Position numbers and translations under genes: made by a program. A model generated the notes under the pieces. The model searched no databases, was not told where the DNA came from, and saw nothing but the letters and a program-made list of their open reading frames with translations. Source: Ralstonia insidiosa (GTDB lineage: Bacteria > Pseudomonadota > Gammaproteobacteria > Burkholderiales > Burkholderiaceae). From it: 64,000 nt of DNA. Shown here in pieces: positions 17,669 through 26,715 of this stretch (positions are counted from its first letter, which is position 1; each line of letters begins with the position of its first letter). The stretch is from the NCBI RefSeq assembly GCF_008801405.1, contig NZ_VZPV01000001.1:682001-746000 (forward strand), in the 5' to 3' direction.

Positions 17669-18376
17669 TCAGCGCGCGGTGGAGTCGGCGGTCTGGCCGA
17701 ACAACACGCTGCGCTCGTCGTCGGAGATGTCTTCGCGGCGGCGCGAGTACGCGCGCTCGACACCGGCATAGGCGCGCTCGGTGGCCGGGCGTGCGCCAAC
17801 GGCCTCGAACCAGCGTTGCAGGTGCAGGAAGTCGTTCAGGTCTTGCCCGTGCCCGGCGTGCGGCACGATCCACGGGTAGGCCGCGATGTCGGCGATGGTG
17901 TAGTCGTTGCCGGCAATGTACGGGCGATCGGCCAGGCGGCGGTCGAGCACGCCGTACAGGCGGTTGGTTTCTTTGGTGTAGCGGTCGATGGCGTAGGGCA
18001 CGCGCTCGGGGGCATACACGTTGAAGTGGCCGATCTGCCCGGCCATCGGGCCCAGGCCGCCCACCTGCCAGAACAGCCACTTGAGCACTTCCATGCGGCC
18101 GTGCAGGTCGGTGGGCATCAGCTGGCCGGTCTTTTCAGCCAGGTAGAGCAGCATCGCGCCCGATTCGAACAGCACCACGGGCTCGGTGCCCTCGGCCGGG
18201 TCGTGATCGACCATGGCCGGGATCTTGTTGTTGGGCGAGATGGCGAGGAACTCGGGCTTGAACTGGTCACCCCGGCTGATATCCACCGGGATGACGCGGT
18301 GCGGCAAACCGGTTTCGGCAAAGAACAGCGCCATCTTCAGGCCGTTGGGGGTGGCGCAGTAGTAGAGGTCGATCAT
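17669..18376 (-). CDS. Glutathione S-transferase, YfcG/Ure2-like
   Basis: 235-aa GST. The thioredoxin-like N-terminal domain opens M-I-D-L-Y-Y-C-A-T-P-N-G-L-K, characteristic of the YfcG/nu-class group in which Thr-Asn rather than Tyr contacts glutathione and which often acts as a disulfide reductase. N-N-K-I-P-A and F-E-S-G-A-M-L-L-Y-L-A form the glutathione site. The all-helical C-terminal domain follows (about 90-210). Upstream of the MFS gene on the same strand. Confidence 0.88.
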   Translation of the reverse strand: MIDLYYCATPNGLKMALFFAETGLPHRVIPVDISRGDQFKPEFLAISPNNKIPAMVDHDPAEGTEPVVLFESGAMLLYLAEKTGQLMPTDLHGRMEVLKWLFWQVGGLGPMAGQIGHFNVYAPERVPYAIDRYTKETNRLYGVLDRRLADRPYIAGNDYTIADIAAYPWIVPHAGHGQDLNDFLHLQRWFEAVGARPATERAYAGVERAYSRRREDISDDERSVLFGQTADSTAR

Positions 18377-18476
18377 GGCGGGGCCCTCGTGTTTCTGTCG
18401 TGTTGGTTGACAGAGTAGGTGCGCGAGTGGCCTTTTGTAATGACCAGAAATCGGAATTTCTGGGTGGCCACTTGGT

Positions 18477-19670
18477 TCAGTGGCCGTGCACCTGTGCGGG
18501 CTCGGGCGTCTCGCACGATCGCGCGTACCACTCCCATGCAGCGGTGGCGCACAGCACCCCGGTCGCGAGCGTGGACACCGTCAGCGCAGACAAACCATCC
18601 GCCACTAGCCAGGCCGCTCCAAGCGCGACCAGCCCGACCACATGCGCCGGACGCACCCGCCCAAAGATCGCCCACTTGAACAGCAGGTTGCCCAGCAGAT
18701 ACAGCCCCGCGCTGCCCAGCACCGCCAGCGCCGCGCCCGCATGCGGATGGCCCACCGGATGCGCGAGCACAAACTCATCGGCCACGGCGCCAATGATGAT
18801 GCCCGCCACCAGCACCACGTGGATGTAGGTGTACGCCAGCCGCGCCAGGCGCCCCGGGTCTGCCGAGTGCGACATGGTGTGTGCGCCGCGCTCGGCAATC
18901 GTGTCGAAGTACAGCCACCACATCGCCAGGCTGCCGATGAATGACACCGCCATCGCCGCGATGTTGGCGGCGTTCCAGTCGAGCCCGGCAAACGTCGAGC
19001 CCGTGACCGTGACGGACTCGCCCAGCGCGATGAGGACGAACAGCGAGCAGCGCTCGGCCATGTGGCCGCCCTCCACGTTCCAGTCGTCGGTGGTCGAGCG
19101 GCCCAGGCCTGGGGTGTAGAAGCCCATGGATGGGCCAATCCATTCGATGGACAGCGCGAGGATCCAGCACACCCAGCGCACGGGCACGTCCGACAGCCCG
19201 CCGATCAGCCACAGCACCGCCGACGCGCCGAGCCACACGCCAATGCGCTGGAAGTTGCGACGCATGCTCAGCGACTCATGCCGCACGGCCCACAGGAAGA
19301 ACAGCGTGCGCCCGAACTGCATGAACACATAGGCCAGCGCAAACGCCAGTCCGCGCGAGCCGAACGCCTGCGGCAGCGATGCGGAGAGCAGCAGCCCCGC
19401 CGTCATCAGCACCAGCATCAGGATGCGGATGGCAAGCTTCTCGGGGTCGAGCCAGTTGGTGACCCACGAGGTGAAGATCCACACCCACCACACCGCCAGC
19501 ATCAGCAGCAGCGCCTGCGCGCCGCCTTCGAGCGTGAAGTTGCCGATCAGCAGGTGTGAGAGCTGTGTCACCGCAAAGACGAACACCAGATCGAAGAACA
19601 GCTCGATGTTGGTGACGCGGTGGTGGCCGTGCGCGCCGGAGGGCGCGGGGCGGAGGTAGCTGCGGGGCAT
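18477..19670 (-). CDS. Low-temperature-requirement A (LtrA) family membrane protein
   Basis: 397-aa polytopic inner-membrane protein of the LtrA family. It opens with a short basic tail, then E-L-F-F-D-L-V-F-V-F-A-V-T-Q-L-S-H, the family hallmark; L-I-A-L-G-E-S-V-T-V-T-G is a second conserved block. Function is poorly known. The start at 19670 (M-P-R-S-Y) is chosen because the 56-residue extension upstream is Arg/His noise overlapping the LysE gene. It follows lysE by 14 bases and is likely cotranscribed. Confidence 0.85.
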   Translation of the reverse strand: MPRSYLRPAPSGAHGHHRVTNIELFFDLVFVFAVTQLSHLLIGNFTLEGGAQALLLMLAVWWVWIFTSWVTNWLDPEKLAIRILMLVLMTAGLLLSASLPQAFGSRGLAFALAYVFMQFGRTLFFLWAVRHESLSMRRNFQRIGVWLGASAVLWLIGGLSDVPVRWVCWILALSIEWIGPSMGFYTPGLGRSTTDDWNVEGGHMAERCSLFVLIALGESVTVTGSTFAGLDWNAANIAAMAVSFIGSLAMWWLYFDTIAERGAHTMSHSADPGRLARLAYTYIHVVLVAGIIIGAVADEFVLAHPVGHPHAGAALAVLGSAGLYLLGNLLFKWAIFGRVRPAHVVGLVALGAAWLVADGLSALTVSTLATGVLCATAAWEWYARSCETPEPAQVHGH

Positions 19671-19684
19671 CGGGGGCTCAGTGA

Positions 19685-20317
19685 TCAGGCTTGCATGCCG
19701 AGCGTGAGCGTGCCCGCGCCTACCATCACCGCGCCGCCGGTGTAGCCGAAGCGGCGCTGTGCGGCCACGCTGGTCAGGCGCTTGGCGAGCAGCTTGGCGG
19801 CCAGCGCATACATCGATGCATTGGCGGCGGCCAGGCACACGAAGGTCGGCAGCAGGATCACGCTTTGCGACAGGAAAGTCTGATCGGCCGACATGAATTG
19901 CGGCACAAAGGCGACGAAGAAAACGATGCTCTTGGGGTTGAGCGCCGTGACCGTCCAGGCGGACAGGAAGCGGCGGCCCGCGGACTTCTGCTGCACGGGG
20001 ATGGTGGCTTCCGGTGCGTCATCGCGCAGGCGGCGGGCGCTGAGGATGGACTTGATGCCCAGGTAGACGAGGTACGAACCGCCGATGAGCTTGAGCACCG
20101 TGAATGCCGTGGCGGATGCGGCGAGCAGGGCGCCCGCACCGGCCAGGGACACAGCCATGGCGGTGGTGTCACCGGCGGCCACGCCGGCCACCGTGCTCCA
20201 CGCCGAGCGGCCACGGTTGGCCAGCGAATCACCAATCACCAGCAGGATGGTGGGTCCGGGGATGAGCAGGATGATGATGCTGGCGCCGATGAAGGCCAGC
20301 CAGGTGTGGAGGGTCAT
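19685..20317 (-). CDS. LysE/RhtB-family amino-acid exporter
   Basis: 210-aa membrane protein with six hydrophobic segments and the LysE/RhtB marks L-L-I-P-G-P-T-I-L-L-V-I-G near the N terminus and S-A-W-T-V-T-A-L-N-P-K mid-protein. Such proteins export amino acids or related metabolites. The start is M-T-L-H-T-W at 20317. It is followed directly by the LtrA gene. Confidence 0.87.
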   Translation of the reverse strand: MTLHTWLAFIGASIIILLIPGPTILLVIGDSLANRGRSAWSTVAGVAAGDTTAMAVSLAGAGALLAASATAFTVLKLIGGSYLVYLGIKSILSARRLRDDAPEATIPVQQKSAGRRFLSAWTVTALNPKSIVFFVAFVPQFMSADQTFLSQSVILLPTFVCLAAANASMYALAAKLLAKRLTSVAAQRRFGYTGGAVMVGAGTLTLGMQA

Positions 20318-20434
20318 GGTGGTGTCTCTTTGTTGTTGGGAATGAGCCACCAGTTATCCATGAAATTTTGGGGGCGTCAAACGGGGGAGATTGGTTTTTT
20401 TGCGGTTTGGGTTTTGGTCTTGGTGGTTTGCTGC

Positions 20435-20633
20435 TGTTTCGTCCCCTGCCGGGGCCGACTCACTTTTCTTGTCTTGCCAAGAAAAGTAAGCAAAAGAAGG
20501 CGCGCCCGAGATGGCGACCCCCTCCTTGGATTTTTGTCGCGGGGAGGGGAAGGAGCCAAACTCGCTGCGCTCAGACAAGGCTCCTTCCTTTTTCCTCCCC
20601 GCAACAAAAATCCAAGGCGCCATCTAGGGCAGG
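20435..20633. repeat. Palindromic intergenic repeat, copy A
   Basis: An approximately 200-bp unit. The outer arm (TGTTTCGTCCCCTGCC to CTTTTCTTGTCTTGCC) leads into GATGGCGA, then a large hairpin whose arms are GGATTTTTGTCGCGGGGAGG and its near complement, closed by GGCGCCATCTAGGGCAGG. The same parts recur in inverse order in copy B (20778-20975). No coding potential is seen. Confidence 0.8.
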
Positions 20634-20777
20634 AATGTCAAAGGCCAAACCGGCGAGGAACAAGCGTGAGCGACATGGCTCGGCGGGTGCCTAACGCGAG
20701 GTGCGAGGTGAACGGCTAGCGGCAAGCAGTTGGGGGGAGGCGGAGTAGCGCACTGGCACTCGACGGTGTGCTTTACC
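20634..20777. other. Spacer between the inverted repeats
   Basis: 144 bases between the two inverted repeat copies. No gene or RNA was recognised in it. Together with the repeats it fills the gene-free stretch between the lysE start (20317) and the DMT-exporter stop (21001). Confidence 0.5.
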
Positions 20778-20975
20778 CCTGCCCTAGATGGCGCCTTGAA
20801 TTTGTGTAAGCGGGCGGAAAAAAGACGGGGAACTGTTTGAGCGAAGCGAGTTTTCCCCGTCTCCGCCCGGTTACACAAATTCAAGGGATGTGTCGCCATC
20901 TTGGGCGCGCCTTTCTTTGCTTACTTTCTTTGGCAAGACAAAGAAAGTGAGTCAGCCCCGGCAGGGGATGAAACA
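20778..20975. repeat. Palindromic intergenic repeat, copy B (inverted)
   Basis: Inverse-complement partner of copy A. It starts with CCTGCCCTAGATGGCGCC, contains its own hairpin with GAATTTGTGTAA-type arms, then TCGCCATCTTGGGCGCGCC, and ends in GCCCCGGCAGGGGATGAAACA. The hairpin core differs in sequence from copy A while its symmetry is kept, so structure rather than sequence seems conserved. Confidence 0.8.
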
Positions 20976-21000
20976 AGGAGCACACCACCAACACAAAAAC

Positions 21001-21981
21001 CTAAACATGCCGTCGCGCCGCCAAAGCAACCCCACCCACCAACAACAGCGCAGCCACCACCTCCAACCCATGCGGCAAGCGCGCCTCATAAACAAATCCA
21101 TACAGCAGCGCAAACACCGTCTCAAACACAATCATCTGCCCCGATAACGTCAAAGGCAGCTTCCGGCTAGCCGCATTCCACAGGCTGTTGCCAAGCACCG
21201 AAGCCCCCAACGCCACCCCAGCATTGATCAACCAGAACAGCATCCAGGCCGACGCAGGCTGAGCAGAAGCCGTGGCCATCCCCGGCATCAGGAACGCCGG
21301 CACTGCCAGCACCAACGACAGCGCCCCCGTTGCAATGCCCGTCAGCAGGGACCATTCACGACTCGTGAACTGCGGGTGCTTGCGCAAATACCGCGCATTG
21401 CACACCGCATACACCGTCCAGCACGCCAACGCCCCGGCCGCCATCAGCAGGCCGATGAGGTATGCGTTGCCGCCGGCATCCGCATGCATGGCCGGCGCAT
21501 CCAGGTAAATGCACACCACCCCCGCCACCGCCATCAGCAGCGGCAGTGCCAACCGCCGCAACGGCAAGCTACCGTGTTCCGCCGCGCCCGCCAGCGTGAC
21601 CGTCACCGGCAGCAGCCCGACAATCAACGACACCGGCGCCACGCCCGCACGCTGCACGCCACCCGCCACGCACAGGTAGTACAGCAGGTTGCCCGGCAAC
21701 GACAGCAACAGCAGCGCCACCCAATCGCGCCGCGTTGTCTTGCGCCACAGCGTGCGCCACACGGGCAGCGCCAGCGCCAGAGAGAGCACGCCATACAGCA
21801 CATACCGCGCCGCCGACAGCGCCAGGGGCGAGAACTGCGGCAGCATCTTGGGCGCCACAAAGATGATCCCCCACAGGGCGCCCGCGGCCACGCCGCAACC
21901 CAGGCCCATGAGGTGGTCGCGCCGTGCATCGTGCTGCGCAGGCGTGAGGTGTGTTGCGGTGGAGGTGTCGCCAACAGCCAT
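21001..21981 (-). CDS. EamA/DMT-family permease
   Basis: 326-aa membrane protein with ten hydrophobic segments in two EamA-like halves, the drug/metabolite transporter layout. The opening half has G-A-L-W-G-I-I-F-V-A-P-K. Substrate unknown. The start at 21981 (M-A-V-G-D) removes a 12-residue upstream extension without a ribosome site. An AraC-type regulator lies upstream on the same strand and may control it. Confidence 0.83.
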   Translation of the reverse strand: MAVGDTSTATHLTPAQHDARRDHLMGLGCGVAAGALWGIIFVAPKMLPQFSPLALSAARYVLYGVLSLALALPVWRTLWRKTTRRDWVALLLLSLPGNLLYYLCVAGGVQRAGVAPVSLIVGLLPVTVTLAGAAEHGSLPLRRLALPLLMAVAGVVCIYLDAPAMHADAGGNAYLIGLLMAAGALACWTVYAVCNARYLRKHPQFTSREWSLLTGIATGALSLVLAVPAFLMPGMATASAQPASAWMLFWLINAGVALGASVLGNSLWNAASRKLPLTLSGQMIVFETVFALLYGFVYEARLPHGLEVVAALLLVGGVALAARRHV

Positions 21982-22098
21982 GTGGAGCCTGGTCCGGAAG
22001 ATCAATCGAACCGGCACTCTGCGCGTGCACGCGTGATCCGTCTTGGTGAAGACGGCCGCGCTTTGGCAAAAACGGAAATGGAAACCAGAGCGGGCGAC

Positions 22099-22851
22099 TC
22101 AGCCGCGCCGTACAGCCGCGGGCGTGATGCCGTGCGTGGCCTTGAGGTGACGCGTGAGCGCGCTCTGGTCGTAGTAGCCGGTGCGCGCGGCAATCTCGGC
22201 GATGGGCAGCGAGGTGGTTTCGAGCAGCGACAACGCGTGGTGCAGCCGCACCGCAGCCAGGCGCGCGTGCAGCGTGGTGCCATATGTGGCACGGAACAGC
22301 GTGGCAAGGCGCCGCGTGCTCAGGCCCACATCGGCGGCGAGTTCGTCGAGGGTCAGCGGATCGGCATAGCGCTGATCGATGGTGCGCCAGGTTTGCTCCG
22401 CGCGCGCGTCGGTGCGTGCGCGCAACTGCGTCGATTGGTTGGCCGGATGCGCGGCCAGCGTCGCCAGCGCGAGGGTCGACCACGCATTTGCCAGGGTGGC
22501 ATCGACTACGGGGCCAGCCGATGGTGCATAGGGTGAATGCGCGCTCTGCAACCACGCCGTCAGCGCGCGCAGCCCGGGGGTGAGCGGGAAGAACACGCGG
22601 TCAGCCAGGCCACGCAGGTCAGGCGCCTCAACGGCTTGCGCGGCGATGTCCAGCACGATGAAGGTATTTGTCCCGGCGGCTTCGAAGGCGTGCGTGGCAT
22701 CGGCGGGGATGAGCGCGGCGTGGTGCACATCGACGCAGCCGTCGCGGCCGTCCACGACCATCTCCAGCACGCCGCGCGCGGGCATCACGACTTGCACAAA
22801 GTCATGTGCGTGTGGCGGAGCGGCCAGGCCGTAGGTGCGAAAGTCCAGCAT
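22099..22851 (-). CDS. AraC-family regulator with cupin sensor
   Basis: 250-aa regulator. The N-terminal cupin-like domain (about 1-90, with P-P-H-A-H-D-F-V-Q-V) is followed by a linker and a C-terminal AraC double helix-turn-helix (about 155-250: L-T-L-D-E-L-A-A-D-V-G-L-S-T-R-R-L, then I-A-A-R-T-G-Y-Y-D-Q-S-A-L-T-R-H-L). Such regulators often control the exporter beside them; here the DMT gene is 117 bases downstream. Confidence 0.87.
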   Translation of the reverse strand: MLDFRTYGLAAPPHAHDFVQVVMPARGVLEMVVDGRDGCVDVHHAALIPADATHAFEAAGTNTFIVLDIAAQAVEAPDLRGLADRVFFPLTPGLRALTAWLQSAHSPYAPSAGPVVDATLANAWSTLALATLAAHPANQSTQLRARTDARAEQTWRTIDQRYADPLTLDELAADVGLSTRRLATLFRATYGTTLHARLAAVRLHHALSLLETTSLPIAEIAARTGYYDQSALTRHLKATHGITPAAVRRG

Positions 22852-23180
22852 GACTATCTGTTCAATTTGACAATCCGGTAGATACCATCTTCAGGGCACA
22901 TTTTCCAACGGGCTGTTTTGTGCCGGTAGCGTACTCCTTTATTCGCTTCTCGACCGCTGACCAACTCAAGGGGGGGAGGCCACCTCCCGCGCTAACTGGA
23001 GGCATCGGTCAGATATGCCGCCGACCACGGACTGGCGTTGCGCGTCACGCTGAACATGCGAGACCAGGACGTACACGCGTCTTCGTCATAACCTTTGAGG
23101 AAAAGGTTCGTTCGTTGCGCCAATCGCGATGGCTACTCTGTGTCCTCATTACCTATATCAATCGGTCTTCGGGGGAGCAT
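22852..23180. other. Intergenic region between AraC and FadL genes
   Basis: 329 bases between divergent genes. TTGACA at 22867-22872 is visible but no convincing -10 partner was found. The FadL frame stays open upward to 22920 but without a ribosome site. Nothing else is recognised. Confidence 0.4.
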
Positions 23181-24431
23181 ATGAGTTTGCGGAGGATCGC
23201 TCGCGCGTTGCTGGCTGTCACACTGACAACGCCAGCCGGTGCGTGGGCCACGAACGGCTATTTTTCCAACGGCTATGGGATTTCTTCCCAAGGCATGGCG
23301 GGCGTGGGCATCGGCTTGCCACAAGATTCGCTGGCTGCGGCGGCCAACCCTGCCGGCATCGCTTTTGTGGGCAACCGCGTCGATGGCGACATCAGCCTCT
23401 TCTTCCCCAAGCGGGGGACAGACGTCACGGGTAACGGCTTTGGTGTCAATGGTAACTACGATGGCAACAACCGCTCGGTCTTTGCGATTCCGGAGTTCGG
23501 CGTCACTTACCGGGTTCTTCCGGATATCTATGCCGGCTTGGCGCTTTATGCAAACGGCGGGCTCGATACCGGCTACGCGAACAACCCGTATAGAGCGTTC
23601 GGTGCCACTGGATCGGCTGGGGTTGACCTGGCACAGGTGTTTCTCTCGCCGACGATTGCCTACAAGCTGTTCGATCGGCACGCATTTGGCTTGGGTCTGA
23701 ACTTCGCGTATCAGCGCTTCACAGCGAGCGGTCTCCAGCCGTTTGCCCGCATGTCGGTCGCACCAGACAACGTCACTGACAAGGGGGCCGACTCGACGGT
23801 AGGAGTCGGCGTGCACCTCGGTTACACCGGCCAGATCACACCTGCGCTCACCATTGGCGTGACGTGGGCGTCGAAGATTCACGGCCGCTTTGACAAATAC
23901 CGAGGTCTTTTTGCGGATGGTGGATCGTTCGATATTCCCGAGAACTTTGGTGTCGGCATTTCGTATAAGGTGACGCCCGCCTGGACCGTGGCTGCCGATT
24001 TCCAGAGGATCTTGTACGGCGGTGTGAATTCAATCGCCAATCCTCTCGCCAATCTGTTCGCGGGAAATCCGCTCGGTTCTGCAAACGGCCCGGGTTTCGG
24101 TTGGCGCAATACGAACGTGATCAAGGTCGGCACCAGCTACGAATTCAACAGCCATCTGACGCTGCGCGCCGGCTACAGTCATTCGACCCAGCCTGTGGCA
24201 TCCACCGAGACGTTTCTGAATATCCTGGCACCGGGTGTTGTGCAAGATCAGGCAACGATCGGTGCCACCTGGACGACCGACAGCAAGACTTCAATCAGCG
24301 TGTTCTACGGGCACGCGTTCAGAAAGACGGTCAACGGCGCGAACTCCATTCCGGCAGCTTTCGGGGGCGGCAACGCCAATGTCCGCCTGGCCGAGGATAC
24401 TGCCGGCGTGTCCATTGGCAAGCAGTTCTAA
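23181..24431 (+). CDS. FadL/OmpP1-family outer-membrane transporter
   Basis: 416-aa outer-membrane barrel for hydrophobic compounds. A signal peptide (about 1-23) is followed by the FadL hallmark A-T-N-G-Y-F-S-N-G-Y-G and G-M-A-G-V-G-I-G-L-P-Q-D-S-L-A-A-A-A-N-P-A-G, then barrel strands ending in the aromatic I-G-K-Q-F. ATG 23181 has a GGGGGAG ribosome site. To the eye the base composition is less GC-rich than its neighbours. Ligand unknown; fatty acids or aromatic hydrocarbons are usual for the family. Confidence 0.88.
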   Translation: MSLRRIARALLAVTLTTPAGAWATNGYFSNGYGISSQGMAGVGIGLPQDSLAAAANPAGIAFVGNRVDGDISLFFPKRGTDVTGNGFGVNGNYDGNNRSVFAIPEFGVTYRVLPDIYAGLALYANGGLDTGYANNPYRAFGATGSAGVDLAQVFLSPTIAYKLFDRHAFGLGLNFAYQRFTASGLQPFARMSVAPDNVTDKGADSTVGVGVHLGYTGQITPALTIGVTWASKIHGRFDKYRGLFADGGSFDIPENFGVGISYKVTPAWTVAADFQRILYGGVNSIANPLANLFAGNPLGSANGPGFGWRNTNVIKVGTSYEFNSHLTLRAGYSHSTQPVASTETFLNILAPGVVQDQATIGATWTTDSKTSISVFYGHAFRKTVNGANSIPAAFGGGNANVRLAEDTAGVSIGKQF

Positions 24432-24793
24432 AGCGCTTCGGTCAATGGGCACATCTGTAGTCAGTACTCGCCCGGAAACAGCAACGTGGTGATGCTGCGG
24501 TCGGCTTTCTTGCGACTTGCACTCGCGTTCTTGCGCATGGTCTAGGCGGGTTTGCAATGTCGGCGTACTGGGCTTTCGAACCGACGGCAGGGAGTCTGTA
24601 CTGGTGTCAAATTCACCAAACGACCGGGATCGAGTGAGGGCCGTACCGGCGCCTGCCCAAAAAAAATACCCGGCCACAGGTGACTCCGGCGCCGGGCTCA
24701 GAACTTTCACGGATGAGGATCCGTGAGAAGAGGAACACGCATATCGTGCGCTGCGCGCGTGACACCGGCGTGTCAACGTCCACCGCGCAATGC
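24432..24793. other. Intergenic region between FadL and DUF427 genes
   Basis: 362 bases without a supported gene. It holds the minus-strand terminator at 24659-24697 and a short perfect hairpin CACGGA-TGAGGA-TCCGTG at 24710-24727. No promoter or RNA gene was recognised. Confidence 0.5.
24659..24697 (-). terminator. Terminator downstream of the DUF427 gene
   Basis: Read on the minus strand, GCCCGGC...GCCGGG forms a GC stem (24669-24674 with 24691-24696) followed by TA and eight Ts (24659-24666). It lies about 100 bases after the DUF427 stop, on the right strand to end that transcript. Confidence 0.7.
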
Positions 24794-25150
24794 TCACGCC
24801 TCGGTAATGGTCACGATGTTCGGATAGAACGCGAGCATGCCGGCCACGGCTTCAGCTGCCGGAATGGGGTGCTCGTACGTCCAGACCGCATTGGTGGCAC
24901 GTTCGTCGCCGGCCACGATGGTGTAGTAAGACGCCTGCCCCTTGTACGGGCATTGGGTGTGATGCTGGGTCCGCTCCAGCAGATTCATCCGCACGTCGTC
25001 GCGCGGGATGTACAGCACGGGCGGGAGCGAGCGCTCACGCAGCGTGCGCGCGGCGCGTGTGTCGGCGATGGTGTGGCCGTTGAACGTGACCGTAACGCGA
25101 CGCGGATTGGCTTCAACAACGATGGGGGATGCGAGTGCGGTATCGGGCAT
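24794..25150 (-). CDS. DUF427 domain protein
   Basis: 118-aa single-domain DUF427 protein with V-T-V-T-F-N-G-H-T-I-A-D-T, L-Y-I-P-R-D-D-V and C-P-Y-K-G-Q-A-S-Y-Y. Function is not established. The start at 25150 has an AGGAG ribosome site. It follows the ammonium-channel gene on the same strand with a 119-base gap. Confidence 0.87.
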   Translation of the reverse strand: MPDTALASPIVVEANPRRVTVTFNGHTIADTRAARTLRERSLPPVLYIPRDDVRMNLLERTQHHTQCPYKGQASYYTIVAGDERATNAVWTYEHPIPAAEAVAGMLAFYPNIVTITEA

Positions 25151-25269
25151 GCGGTGCTCCTGCGTTGAAGGATGCAGCCCCGCTGGTGCGAGGCGCTCTC
25201 TCACTCTAGTGGAAGACCGCCTTCCGTGTTGGACCGTGCCGGACGTTGCCGGCACGCCATCCGCCGGTG

Positions 25270-26472
25270 TTACCAGTGCGTCTCGCTCTCTGGTGTGGAC
25301 GACACGCGATGGATGGCCAAGTCGGCCCCCATAAACTCGGCCTCGCGGTCCAGCCGCAGGCCCACCAGCTTGCGCAGCGCGCCGTACACCACCGTGCCGC
25401 CGATCAGCGCGATCACGATGCCGCCCGCGGTGCCCGCCACTTGCGCCCAGAACGATACGCCGCCCAGTCCGCCCAGCGCCTTCAGGCCGAAGATGCCCGC
25501 CGCGATGCCGCCCCATGCGCCGCACAGCCCGTGCAGCGGCCACACGCCCAGCACGTCGTCGATGCGCCAGACGTTCTGCACGCGCGTGAACATCCACACG
25601 AACAGCACACCGGCAATGCCGCCGACGGCCAGTGCGCCCAGCGGGTGCATCACGTCGGAGCCGGCGCACACCGCCACCAGGCCGGCGAGCGGCCCGTTGT
25701 ACGAGAAGCCCGGGTCGTTCTTGCCCATCCACCACGCGGTGAGCGTGCCGCCCACCATGGCCATCAGCGAGTTGATGGCGACCAGGCCGCTCATCTTGTC
25801 CAGCGTCTGCGCGCTCATCACGTTAAAGCCGAACCAGCCTACCGCCAGCACCCAGGCGCCGGCCGCCAGAAACGGGATGTTCGACGGCGGATGCGCGGCA
25901 ATGCGGCCGTCGTCTTTGTAGCGGCCGTGGCGTGCGCCCAGCAGCAGCACCGCCGGCAGCGCAATCCAGCCGCCCACCGCGTGCACCACCACCGAGCCGG
26001 CAAAGTCGTGGAACTCCGCGCCCGTCACGGCCTGCAGCCAGTGCTGGATGCCGAAGCGCTGGTTCCAGGCAATGCCCTCGAAGAACGGGTAGACAAAGCC
26101 CACCAGCACGAAGGTCGCCGCCAGTTGCGGCTCGAAGCGCGAGCGCTCGGCAATGCCGCCCGAGATGATGGCCGGAATGGCCGCCGCAAACGTCAGCAGG
26201 AAGAAGAACTTCACCAGCTCGTAGCCGTTTTGCTGCGCAAGCACGTCGGCGCCGGTGAAGAAGTTGACGCCGTAGGCCACGGAATAGCCGATGAAGAAGT
26301 ACGCGATGGTCGACACGGCAAAGTCGACCAGGATCTTGACCAGCGCATTGACTTGGTTCTTCTTGCGTACCGTACCCAGCTCAAGGAATGCGAAGCCGGC
26401 ATGCATGGCAAGCACCATGATCGCGCCCAGCAGGATGAAGAGCGCGTCGCCCCCTGTTTTGATGGTGTTCAT
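25270..26472 (-). CDS. amtB: Ammonium transporter, Amt family
   Basis: 400-aa Amt channel with 11 expected membrane segments. The twin-His pore residues are seen in E-F-H-D-F-A-G and W-P-L-H-G-L-C-G, and family blocks A-F-F-E-G and G-G-W-I-A-L-P occur. There is no cleavable signal peptide (starts M-N-T-I-K-T-G-G-D-A-L-F). No glnK lies next to it, unlike the common glnK-amtB pair. The gene name is by family, not proven orthology. Confidence 0.9.
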   Translation of the reverse strand: MNTIKTGGDALFILLGAIMVLAMHAGFAFLELGTVRKKNQVNALVKILVDFAVSTIAYFFIGYSVAYGVNFFTGADVLAQQNGYELVKFFFLLTFAAAIPAIISGGIAERSRFEPQLAATFVLVGFVYPFFEGIAWNQRFGIQHWLQAVTGAEFHDFAGSVVVHAVGGWIALPAVLLLGARHGRYKDDGRIAAHPPSNIPFLAAGAWVLAVGWFGFNVMSAQTLDKMSGLVAINSLMAMVGGTLTAWWMGKNDPGFSYNGPLAGLVAVCAGSDVMHPLGALAVGGIAGVLFVWMFTRVQNVWRIDDVLGVWPLHGLCGAWGGIAAGIFGLKALGGLGGVSFWAQVAGTAGGIVIALIGGTVVYGALRKLVGLRLDREAEFMGADLAIHRVSSTPESETHW

Positions 26473-26715
26473 TGTGGTTGTCGTACGGGTTGGGACCAGC
26501 GCCGTTCAAGTGCGGGATGCCCTCAAATGGCGCAAAAGCCGCCGACAGACGCAAAAGTTGTTCCAACTCTGTGCAAAAGCGTGATTTGGCGCACCGCAGC
26601 CGTGCGCTCGGCCAGCGGGTCCGAACGCGGTCCAAGTTGAGCCCGATTTCGGTGCGTTGTTGCCTTGATTTGGTGCGGATGGTGCGCGGCATGCGCGCAG
26701 ATGGTGCGTGTGCCG

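Noticed and set aside
22920..23180. Longer FadL protein starting at 22920
   Set aside because: The extra residues lack a signal pattern; ATG 23181 has a strong ribosome site and starts a clean signal peptide.
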